Assembly (NCBI GenBank): GCA_030642885.1 | Contig: DAOWMX010000040.1 | Coordinates: 1-11,765 of the forward strand | DNA length: 11,765 nt | Direction: 5' to 3' | Origin: Anaerolineales bacterium | Lineage (GTDB): Bacteria; Chloroflexota; Anaerolineae; Anaerolineales; E44-bin32 | In this document: one piece after another, positions 6,825-11,765 of the stretch | Numbering within the stretch: the stretch's first letter is position 1 | Layout of the letters: each line of letters begins with the position of its first letter | Position numbers and translations under genes: made by a program | Notes under the pieces: model-generated | Told to the model about the DNA's origin: nothing | What the model saw: only the letters and a program-made list of their open reading frames with translations | The model's database searches: none

Positions 6825-7799
6825 TTATCGGAACATTCGCGAAAGCTCATCGAGCCGGGTCATCTCCTCGTTTGTAAGTTTAAAATTCATCACCGCCGCG
6901 TTTTCCTCTGCCTGCTTCACTTTCGAAGCTCCAGGAATGGCGACGACTGCCTCCCCCTGGAAATGGATCAGCCAGTTTAACGCGATCTGAGCCGGTGTGG
7001 CAGCGTGATTGGTGGCAACTTCTTCTAAAGCCAGGATTAGTGGACGGCTTCGCTCGATTTCACGTCGCAAGCGCATCCTCCGACCAAAAGGTGTCTTACT
7101 GAGGATTTCTGGATCCTTATGGAACTTGCCCGTTAATAAACCCGACGCAAGCGGCGACCAGGCGGTGATGGTAATCCCCAATTCCTTTGCAGCAGCCAGC
7201 ACACCATTGGTTTCGATCTTCCGATGGAGCAGGCTGTACTGCATCTGGTTTGCCGCCAACGGCAGTCCGCGTTTTTGCAGTGCTGTATGGGCGCGCCGCA
7301 TTTGCTCGGCGTTGAAGTTGCTCACACCAACCGATCGGATCTTTCCCCCTTCTACCAAATCCGCCATGGCCTCCATCTCAGCCTCTGGAGATGAAAAACC
7401 CCAGGGCTGATGGACCATATAGAGATCGATGGAATATCCATCCAGGAAGCGGATGCGGTCATGAATAGTGCGGGGGATATTACGCGCAGTCCTGAACATC
7501 GGGAACCATTTGGTCGCAACGATGACTTCATCATCTTTTTTCTCAGCAGCTCGCAAAGCCTTAGCCAGCCCCTGCTCTGAGCGACCGCCTCCGTAGATCT
7601 CCGCAGTATCAAACCAGTTGATGCCGCCATCCAGAGCAGTTCTTAGGATCGCATCCATGGTCCCCTGGGAGATTTCAGGGAACATCATCCCGAAAACACC
7701 TGCACCCCCAGCGAATTGCATAACGCCCAATCCGATGGGAGTGATTTCGATATCGGTTTGGCCGAGGCGCCGCTTCATTCTAGGTTCACTCAATGTCAT
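6825..7799 (-). CDS. Aldo/keto reductase
   Basis: A 324-residue NAD(P)H-dependent oxidoreductase of the aldo/keto reductase superfamily, expected to be a cytoplasmic TIM barrel that reduces aldehydes or ketones. The catalytic tetrad is complete: D64 in FDTAEIYG, Y69, K97 in VATKW, and H130 in YMVHQPW. The usual later motifs are also present: VGVSNF (about 157-162), NQMQYSLL, AWSPLASGLLTGK and a C-terminal cofactor segment AIPGASK. Start ATG at 7799 is chosen because GGAG sits 7 bases upstream; a second in-frame ATG at 7778 has no such site. It begins 60 bases after the stop of the MFS transporter gene on the same strand and is probably co-transcribed with it. The natural substrate cannot be predicted from the sequence. 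Confidence 0.93.
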   Translation of the reverse strand: MTLSEPRMKRRLGQTDIEITPIGLGVMQFAGGAGVFGMMFPEISQGTMDAILRTALDGGINWFDTAEIYGGGRSEQGLAKALRAAEKKDDEVIVATKWFPMFRTARNIPRTIHDRIRFLDGYSIDLYMVHQPWGFSSPEAEMEAMADLVEGGKIRSVGVSNFNAEQMRRAHTALQKRGLPLAANQMQYSLLHRKIETNGVLAAAKELGITITAWSPLASGLLTGKFHKDPEILSKTPFGRRMRLRREIERSRPLILALEEVATNHAATPAQIALNWLIHFQGEAVVAIPGASKVKQAEENAAVMNFKLTNEEMTRLDELSRMFR

Positions 7800-7859
7800 A
7801 CCTTATCTCCACAATTTAGATTCAGCACCGTCAATCTACCTGAGCTCCCGAGATTCACA

Positions 7860-9083
7860 TCAGGAATTATTTAGCTTAATTTGGCCCGGCAGCAAGAAAA
7901 CCAGAGGAACCCCGAGCATCATGATGATCGCGCTGTAATAAAAACCCTGCCGCAGGCCGACCAAATCCCCCACCCTGCCCAAAATGACAACGACAACTGC
8001 GCGGATGAGAAACCCCATGGCCATGTAAACACCGTTCGCCAGGGCGCGATTCTCCAAATAGCTCTCCTGCACCCATGCCATGATTACCGGCGTTGGGGAC
8101 AGCGCAAAAAAGCCGAGTGCAGGCAGCAGCAGCGCCTGTACCCATCCACTCGTACGCAGGAAAGCGAGGGCGAGGATGGGCGTGGCGACCATCGATATTA
8201 GAAGAATCACCTTGCGCCCCACCTTATCGCTAATAGACCCGCTAACGATCGCACCGACTACAGCGGCCGCCTCCAAAACTGTTAATGCCGCCCCCGCGAG
8301 CCAGAATCCAACACCTTCGTCAATGAGAAAGATGGGCAGGTATGTGGTGAGGGAGGCGCTCATGAAGGAACGGGTGACAAGAACTCCCGCCAGAGGCAGC
8401 ATCATCGGTCGCATGGCTCGCAGTGCAGCTCGCCAATGAAGAGCATCTGCTGCGCCTGGATCTCGCCCAGGGATCGATCTCAGTCGAAGATAGAGAATTA
8501 CAGATACGATCCACCCGCCGATCATCAGCCAGGGCAGTCCCCCCAGAGTTAAATAACCGATGACGGTGACCAACAGTATGGGGCCTACGGTCCGCCCCAA
8601 TTCGCCGCCCACCATCCAGAATCCCATCGCCCGGCCCAAACTCGAACCGGAGACCCGGCCCGCCATAACAGGACCGACAGCGTGCAATCCTGCCGAGCTG
8701 AGCCCGGCAATGAACAGGAAAATAGCCAGAACAGAATAACTTGGCGCGATGCCCAGCAGGCTCATCATTGTGCCTGTTATTGCTGGCGCCAGGATCACGG
8801 CATAGCGCATGCTGATGCTGTCTGCCAGATGACCGATAAAGGGTTGGAGGATGGAAGGGCCCTGGATGAAAAGCGTGAGCAAACCCGCTTCGGTTTTTAA
8901 TAAGGAGAATTTTTCTATTAAGACCGGTAGCAGGGGCGCCAAAAACGCAGTGTAGGTGTCGTGGACACCGTGACCCGCTGAAAGTGTGACTACGTGAGTG
9001 GTCTGGAAGGGGCCTAACTCTAATTCATCATTTGGTAGATCGGCATCATCTTCCCGATCTTTTATTTGGTTTGTTTCGGTCAC
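7860..9083 (-). CDS. MFS transporter, fosmidomycin-resistance (Fsr)-like
   Basis: A 407-residue polytopic membrane protein with a polar, acidic N-terminus (1-28) and about 11-12 hydrophobic segments. A central cytoplasmic loop lies at about 200-226. The MFS motif A is degenerate after helix 2 (GHLADSISMRY) but well formed in the second half (SDKVGRK, about 285-291). The early HGVHDTYTAFLAPLLP segment and general layout recall the Fsr branch of drug or metabolite exporters. The start is set at GTG 9083 because AGGGAG lies 5 bases upstream. The frame remains open to a TTG at 9101, which has no ribosome site. The aldo/keto reductase follows 60 bases downstream, so a small detoxification or export unit is possible, but the cargo is unknown. 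Confidence 0.9.
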   Translation of the reverse strand: MTETNQIKDREDDADLPNDELELGPFQTTHVVTLSAGHGVHDTYTAFLAPLLPVLIEKFSLLKTEAGLLTLFIQGPSILQPFIGHLADSISMRYAVILAPAITGTMMSLLGIAPSYSVLAIFLFIAGLSSAGLHAVGPVMAGRVSGSSLGRAMGFWMVGGELGRTVGPILLVTVIGYLTLGGLPWLMIGGWIVSVILYLRLRSIPGRDPGAADALHWRAALRAMRPMMLPLAGVLVTRSFMSASLTTYLPIFLIDEGVGFWLAGAALTVLEAAAVVGAIVSGSISDKVGRKVILLISMVATPILALAFLRTSGWVQALLLPALGFFALSPTPVIMAWVQESYLENRALANGVYMAMGFLIRAVVVVILGRVGDLVGLRQGFYYSAIIMMLGVPLVFLLPGQIKLNNS

Positions 9084-9132
9084 GGAGACTCCCTGGCACA
9101 AAAGAGAATTTTACCATCGTCCGCGGCAGGAC

Positions 9133-9165
9133 ATAATAAGAACTTGAGGCTCGAGGCATGAGGAC
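9133..9165 (-). promoter_or_regulatory. Candidate promoter region of the MFS-reductase pair
   Basis: The minus strand has TATTAT at 9138-9133, about 50 bases before the GTG start, with no recognisable -35. At the -35 position there are three GAGG(C) units spaced 7 bases apart (9146, 9153, 9160), seen on the plus strand. They could be a regulator site or chance. Confidence 0.3.
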
Positions 9166-9194
9166 TATCCGAGACTAGATAGAGAACATTAGCG

Positions 9195-9217
9195 TTTCCG
9201 CAGGGCGCAATCGGAAA
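9195..9217 (-). terminator. Possible weak hairpin after the SH3b gene
   Basis: TTTCCG and CGGAAA pair around an 11-base spacer. A second, interrupted palindrome, GAAAGA-G-TCTTTC (9214-9226), overlaps it. They lie just downstream of the leftward SH3b protein gene. There is no T run, so termination function is doubtful. Confidence 0.25.
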
Positions 9218-9229
9218 GAGTCTTTCGCA

Positions 9230-10057
9230 TTACGGTGTGGGTGTTGAGTGAGCAGGCCAGGCGATTGCCACCCACTCTGAGTACCCGTGTTTCTCTGCAG
9301 TATAGATCCTCGCGCTGGATGGTTCTATACACCCCGGCTCGTCTATCAGGATGGCAGGGGGAGTCCAGAACTGAAGGGGCGTGAAGCGCAACTGACCGTC
9401 TACGCATAGCCAGCCTTCAATTAGATAACCACGGTTATCGTCTAAGCTCATAGATATCAGATCCCAATTGACCATGACCTCATCGCCGAGACGGCTGGCG
9501 CGCACGTTGCGAGGTGCCCAGTAGAACTCCGTATAAGGAAGCAGCGTGCGGATCTGGGCCACGCTCGATACGTCGTAAGTGAGCTCTAAGAACTCGGTCT
9601 TCACCCAGCAGTAGTCCATATAGGTCCAGGGATCCACGTAAACCCAGGTACCTTCCTGGTTGCGACCCAGAACCGTGACGCGATTGCCAGGGTAGAGACC
9701 CCATTCATAAATATAGGCTGAGCCAGGGCCGTAGCGGCAGTTTGCCTGGACGCTGACCCTGCCCCGGAGCTCCGGTGTGGCGGTGGGTGTGGGTGTGATG
9801 CTTGGGGTATATGTGACAGTGGGGGTAAGGGTGATTGTCGACGTAAAAGTGGGCGGGGGGGTAAATGTCACCGAGGGTGTTGTACTCGGTATCAGGGTTT
9901 TTGTAGGCGTTTTGGAAGGGGTGAATGTTGGCGTAATCGTCGCCGTCGGTGTGGGGGTGGGTCTGTGCGCCCAAATTAAACCACCGCTAAAACCGACCGC
10001 TAACAAGAGCAGTCCGAAGGGGACGAGAAGAATCATCCAGCGACGCATGTTCGCCAT
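9230..10057 (-). CDS. Membrane-anchored protein with Thr/Pro linker, SH3b domain and Fn3-like tail
   Basis: From ATG 10057 the protein has 275 residues. An uncleaved signal-anchor helix (8-30, after Arg5-Arg6) is followed by a roughly 65-residue Thr/Pro-rich linker (32-96). A bacterial SH3 domain follows (about 97-159): RVSVQANCRYGPG, then GNRVTVLGRNQEGTWVYV and CWVKTEFL. The tail (about 170-265) is beta-rich and contains NVRASRLGDEVMVNWD, reminiscent of a fibronectin III start. SH3b domains usually bind cell-wall peptides, so a surface or wall-binding role outside the membrane is likely. C107 and C150 could form a disulfide. The start is unsettled: the frame opens to a TTG at 10084, and ATG 10057 and ATG 10048 lack a clear ribosome site. 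The nearby AGGTGG is best spaced for a different frame. TP linkers of this kind are common in Anaerolineae surface proteins. Confidence 0.83.
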   Translation of the reverse strand: MANMRRWMILLVPFGLLLLAVGFSGGLIWAHRPTPTPTATITPTFTPSKTPTKTLIPSTTPSVTFTPPPTFTSTITLTPTVTYTPSITPTPTATPELRGRVSVQANCRYGPGSAYIYEWGLYPGNRVTVLGRNQEGTWVYVDPWTYMDYCWVKTEFLELTYDVSSVAQIRTLLPYTEFYWAPRNVRASRLGDEVMVNWDLISMSLDDNRGYLIEGWLCVDGQLRFTPLQFWTPPAILIDEPGCIEPSSARIYTAEKHGYSEWVAIAWPAHSTPTP

Positions 10058-10084
10058 TCTTGGCGTGTATGAATATCCATGCAA

Positions 10085-10388
10085 ACCACCTTATTCGAAG
10101 ATGCGGCGCTATCACCGCAGGGGAACGAATTAAACATAACACACATAGTTCGAACCATTTCCTGGGTTCCCCGCTTCGCGGTACGCTCGAAATTGGAAAG
10201 AGGGGCCGGATGTGTCGAAAGATATCTCCATTGAGCAGGTCTTCGACATTGCCTAGCGTACATCCTCAGTTTGCCCTGCGTAATCCTACGAAAGTACTTG
10301 TGCTCTAAGTCAGATTCGAAATGTCTGTTTGCGTTGCGGAAACAGCCCCCCTTCATTTCCACAGAGGGAATTATCGAGAGCAACATCA
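10085..10388. other. Intergenic region with small inverted repeats, no gene seen
   Basis: No convincing coding frame is present. Short inverted repeats occur: GAACC-N8-GGTTC (10152-10169), CCGC-TTC-GCGG (10171-10181) and CTGTTT-N9-AAACAG (10325-10345). The stretch near 10150-10195, including GCTCGAAAT, resembles a decayed copy of the dispersed repeat found just to the right. It must also hold the promoter of the leftward SH3b gene, but no clear -35/-10 pair was recognised. Confidence 0.5.
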
Positions 10389-10443
10389 CAGGGATTTCTC
10401 GCGGAGTTTAGCCTGAGAGCAGCCGAATGGGCTCGAAATGACA
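10389..10443 (+). repeat. Dispersed palindromic repeat, copy A
   Basis: This unit begins CAGGGATTTCTCG (10389-10401) and ends CTCGAAATGACA (10432-10443), with GGAGTTTAGCCTGAG-like sequence between. The same end sequences recur in copy C (direct) and in copy B (inverted). Reading frames through it give the 'SEVEG / YPERSRR' type peptides typical of spurious translations of such repeats, so it should not be annotated as protein. Confidence 0.7.
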
Positions 10444-10468
10444 AACAGGGAAGGGCCTATCTCAGCCA

Positions 10469-10506
10469 TGTCATTTCGAACCCCTGGAAGGGGTGAGAAA
10501 TCCCTG
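10469..10506 (-). repeat. Dispersed palindromic repeat, copy B (inverted)
   Basis: TGTCATTTCGAA (10469-10480) and GAGAAATCCCTG (10495-10506) are the reverse complement of the ends of copy A. The centre is the small hairpin CCCC-TGGAA-GGGG (10481-10493). Together A and B form a 118-base inverted pair that could fold as a long branched hairpin. Confidence 0.7.
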
Positions 10507-10589
10507 AGATGACTCAATTCATAGATCAAGTATTTATAGGAAGGATTCCATTCAACTTCAAAGATGGAACTATCAAGAGCGACATTATT

Positions 10590-10656
10590 GGGATTTCTCG
10601 GAGAGTTTATCCAGAGCGAAGTCGAAGGACCATTTCACCGCTCTCTCGAAATGACA
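10590..10656 (+). repeat. Dispersed palindromic repeat, copy C
   Basis: GGGATTTCTCG (10590-10600) and CTCGAAATGACA (10645-10656) repeat the ends of copy A in direct orientation. The interior GAGTTTATCCAGAGCGAAGTCGAAGG-like part is a longer and better-preserved version of the copy A core. It ends about 35 bases before the terminator of the cold shock gene. Confidence 0.7.
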
Positions 10657-10689
10657 TTAGGGAAAGCTCATATCGCTCTAGACCAATAT

Positions 10690-10718
10690 AAAAAAAGCCC
10701 CCGCGATGCGGGGGCTTT
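10690..10718 (-). terminator. Intrinsic terminator of the cold shock gene
   Basis: Read leftward, AAAGCCCCCGC and GCGGGGGCTTT form a perfect 11-base stem with a 3-base loop (10694-10718), directly followed by an uninterrupted T run into TATATTGG. It begins 21 bases after the csp stop. It is the clearest intrinsic terminator in the window. Confidence 0.92.
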
Positions 10719-10738
10719 CTGTGATCAGCTCAGAGAGC

Positions 10739-10948
10739 TTATACGATCGTTACGCTTGCGGCCTGGGGTCCCTTGGGACCTTGTTCAACTGTGAACTCCA
10801 CGCGCTGGCCTTCATCTAGATTGCGAAAGCCATCACCCAAGATTGCTGAATAGTGGACAAATACATCGTCACCTTCTTCGCGCTCAATAAAGCCGTAGCC
10901 TTTGCTACCATTGAACCACTTAACCGTTCCAAGAACTCGTTCCGACAT
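10739..10948 (-). CDS. csp: Cold shock protein (CspA family)
   Basis: A complete 69-residue single cold-shock domain, the usual length of the family. It binds single-stranded RNA and DNA and acts in the cytoplasm as an RNA chaperone. Seen: GTVKWFN with W11 and F12, RNP1 as KGYGFIE (16-22), RNP2 as VFVHYSAI (29-36, with Tyr where many have Phe), and a typical GPKGPQAASV end. A strong GGAGG lies 8 bases before the ATG and a textbook terminator follows. A candidate promoter about 150-180 bases upstream gives it a long leader with a GC-rich hairpin, as in cold-regulated csp mRNAs. It is likely monocistronic. Whether this copy is cold-induced or constitutive cannot be read from the protein. Confidence 0.96.
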   Translation of the reverse strand: MSERVLGTVKWFNGSKGYGFIEREEGDDVFVHYSAILGDGFRNLDEGQRVEFTVEQGPKGPQAASVTIV

Positions 10949-11025
10949 TAGATATTGCCTCCTTATGGCAAATTACATATTAGGTGCTATGTCTCGTTCT
11001 CGGTGGTCGGTTTTTCTAACAAATC

Positions 11026-11048
11026 GGCCCGAGCATTCAGCTCAGGCC
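11026..11048 (-). promoter_or_regulatory. Hairpin in the cold shock gene leader
   Basis: On the minus strand GGCCTGAGC and GCTCGGGCC pair over nine positions (one as G-U in RNA) around a five-base loop. GATTTGTT follows. It lies 78 bases before the csp start codon, inside the predicted leader, so it could be a leader structure or a weak attenuator. Confidence 0.45.
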
Positions 11049-11102
11049 TTGATCTTACGACTTCCAGACAGAACTTACATGCAACCTTCGAGCCAAGATA
11101 CT

Positions 11103-11132
11103 AACATAGGTTCCCTTTTATGTATAGGGCAA
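11103..11132 (-). promoter_or_regulatory. Candidate promoter of the cold shock gene
   Basis: Minus-strand TTGCCC (11132-11127) and TATGTT (11108-11103) are separated by 18 bases. Initiation would fall near 11096 and yield a leader of roughly 150 bases. The hexamers are imperfect, and nearby AT-rich sequence offers alternatives. Confidence 0.35.
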
Positions 11133-11173
11133 TTGAAACTATACATTTGAATAAAATTCACGGGGTTTTGCAT

Positions 11174-11248
11174 GGGTGCCCTTAGCGTTTAGGTCAAAGC
11201 CAGGGAATGCAATTTCATAACGGGTGTCCCTATGTTTTCCTGGGCACC
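11174..11248. repeat. Long-range inverted repeat between csp and the TerB-like gene
   Basis: GGGTGCCC (11174-11181) is complementary to GGGCACC (11242-11248) over seven bases, with a related GGGTGTCCC at 11222-11230 between them. It lies just upstream of the TATAAT box of the rightward gene. Its role is unknown and a chance match is possible. Confidence 0.25.
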
Positions 11249-11280
11249 GGTGATGAACTACCAGCGCTTCCTAAGTTGGA

Positions 11281-11286
11281 TATAAT
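11281..11286 (+). promoter_or_regulatory. TATAAT -10 box for the TerB-like gene
   Basis: A perfect TATAAT stands 45 bases before the start codon. The -35 position (about 11257-11263) has no good match, so recognition may rely on the -10 box and flanking bases or on an activator. The resulting leader would be about 40 bases and contains the GGAGG ribosome site. Confidence 0.45.
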
Positions 11287-11331
11287 TGAACAGCCTGGAA
11301 ATGGCCAGCGTAAACCTTTATGGAGGCGAAA

Positions 11332-11765
11332 ATGTCTGATGCAAACTTTTATTTAACGCTTGGCAAAGTAATTATCGCCGCAGCCTGGGCTGACGGCGAA
11401 ATAGCACACGATGAAGTGAACTGCTTGAAAGACCTGCTCTTTCGTCTGCCCGGTTTGACAGGTCGGGAGTGGGCAATGCTGGAGATGTACATTGAAGCCC
11501 CAGTTGGACCCGCCGAAAGAGAACGATTGGTGCTCCAGCTTCAGAATGAATTGATGTCTTCGAGCGATAAATCGATCGCCCTTCAAAGTCTCGATGACCT
11601 GATGCTGGCGGATGGCGTTGTAAACGAGGACGAGAAAGCCATCGTTAATGAGATTAAAAACCAACTCGAATCAGCTAACACAGGTGTCTTCAGCCAACTA
11701 GGACGAGTAGTGAAAAATTCCATTCAACGTCGAGAAGTCGCCTTGTCCGATGCTCCGAACCGTGA
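11332..11765 (+). CDS. TerB-like (tellurite resistance TerB family) protein, partial at right edge
   Basis: Open from ATG 11332 to the end of the window (144 codons, no stop). GGAGG lies 5 bases upstream. The N-terminal part is all-helical and carries the family hallmark AAAWADGEIAHDE (17-28) and a second, equivalent LADGVVNEDE (92-101). These two acidic DGxxxxxE helix-turns bind metal in TerB. The next helical segment, ending QRRE at about 131-135, may start a different domain. TerB-fold proteins occur alone or fused to other domains, often associated with membranes or stress, and most are not tellurite resistance genes. No other ter genes are visible in the window, so a resistance role is not supported. 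Confidence 0.72.
   Translation, partial: MSDANFYLTLGKVIIAAAWADGEIAHDEVNCLKDLLFRLPGLTGREWAMLEMYIEAPVGPAERERLVLQLQNELMSSSDKSIALQSLDDLMLADGVVNEDEKAIVNEIKNQLESANTGVFSQLGRVVKNSIQRREVALSDAPNR

Noticed and set aside
9084..9101. TTG 9101 as the transporter start
   Set aside because: No ribosome site precedes it, and the added residues contain the Shine-Dalgarno of the GTG at 9083.
9777..10133. Plus-strand open frame rich in Val/Gly over the SH3b gene
   Set aside because: It is the antisense of the Thr/Pro linker; the repeated ACC/CCC codons give GGT/GGG/GTN on the other strand. There is no ribosome site and no family resemblance.
10509..10794. Two overlapping plus-strand frames of 60-76 codons
   Set aside because: They run through a dispersed repeat and its terminator. 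Their peptides (YPERSRR, SEVEG) are typical artefacts of translating such repeats.
11332..11765. Tellurite resistance operon
   Set aside because: Only a TerB-like fold is visible. No TerC, TerD, TerZ or TerA homologue is present in the window.

Overview
The window looks like chromosomal DNA from an uncultured, moderate-GC bacterium, most likely of the Chloroflexota (Anaerolineae-like). This is inferred from four features: the Thr/Pro-rich linkers behind N-terminal membrane anchors or lipoboxes, a membrane-anchored SH3b protein, a fused SdhB/HdrB iron-sulfur protein, and the dispersed palindromic 'GGGATTTCTCG...CTCGAAATGACA' repeats. No single marker gene proves it. There is no rRNA, tRNA, CRISPR array, transposase or phage gene.

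Layout, left to right. (1) 1-1121, minus strand: a serine beta-lactamase-fold lipoprotein that runs off the left edge. (2) 1122-1608: divergent intergenic region with a good sigma70-type promoter facing right. (3) 1609-5004, plus strand: a two-gene operon. It encodes a succinate dehydrogenase/fumarate reductase flavoprotein and an iron-sulfur subunit whose C-terminal half is an HdrB/SdhE-like double CCG module. Tandem hairpins follow at 5023-5097. (4) 5224-6581, minus strand: an exported metallo-beta-lactamase-fold lipoprotein and a 73-residue two-helix membrane protein. (5) 6825-9083, minus strand: an MFS transporter (GTG start) followed 60 bp later by an aldo/keto reductase, probably one transcript. 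(6) 9230-10057, minus strand: a membrane-anchored TP-linker/SH3b protein. (7) 10085-10690: a non-coding region with three copies of a palindromic dispersed repeat, two of them inverted to each other. (8) 10694-10948, minus strand: a cold shock protein with a long leader and a textbook terminator. (9) 11332 to the right edge, plus strand: a TerB-like protein behind a perfect TATAAT box.

The biologically richest locus is the sdhA/fused sdhB pair. It has the architecture of archaeal thiol:fumarate reductase (TfrAB) and the cluster complement of type E succinate:quinone oxidoreductases. No membrane anchor genes (sdhC/D) are present, and the operon appears closed by hairpins immediately after the second gene. 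The remaining genes look like ordinary accessory or envelope functions. I found no clear sign of a wholly new multi-gene system. The repeats, the cold-shock leader and a few inverted repeats at promoters are the other items worth checking.
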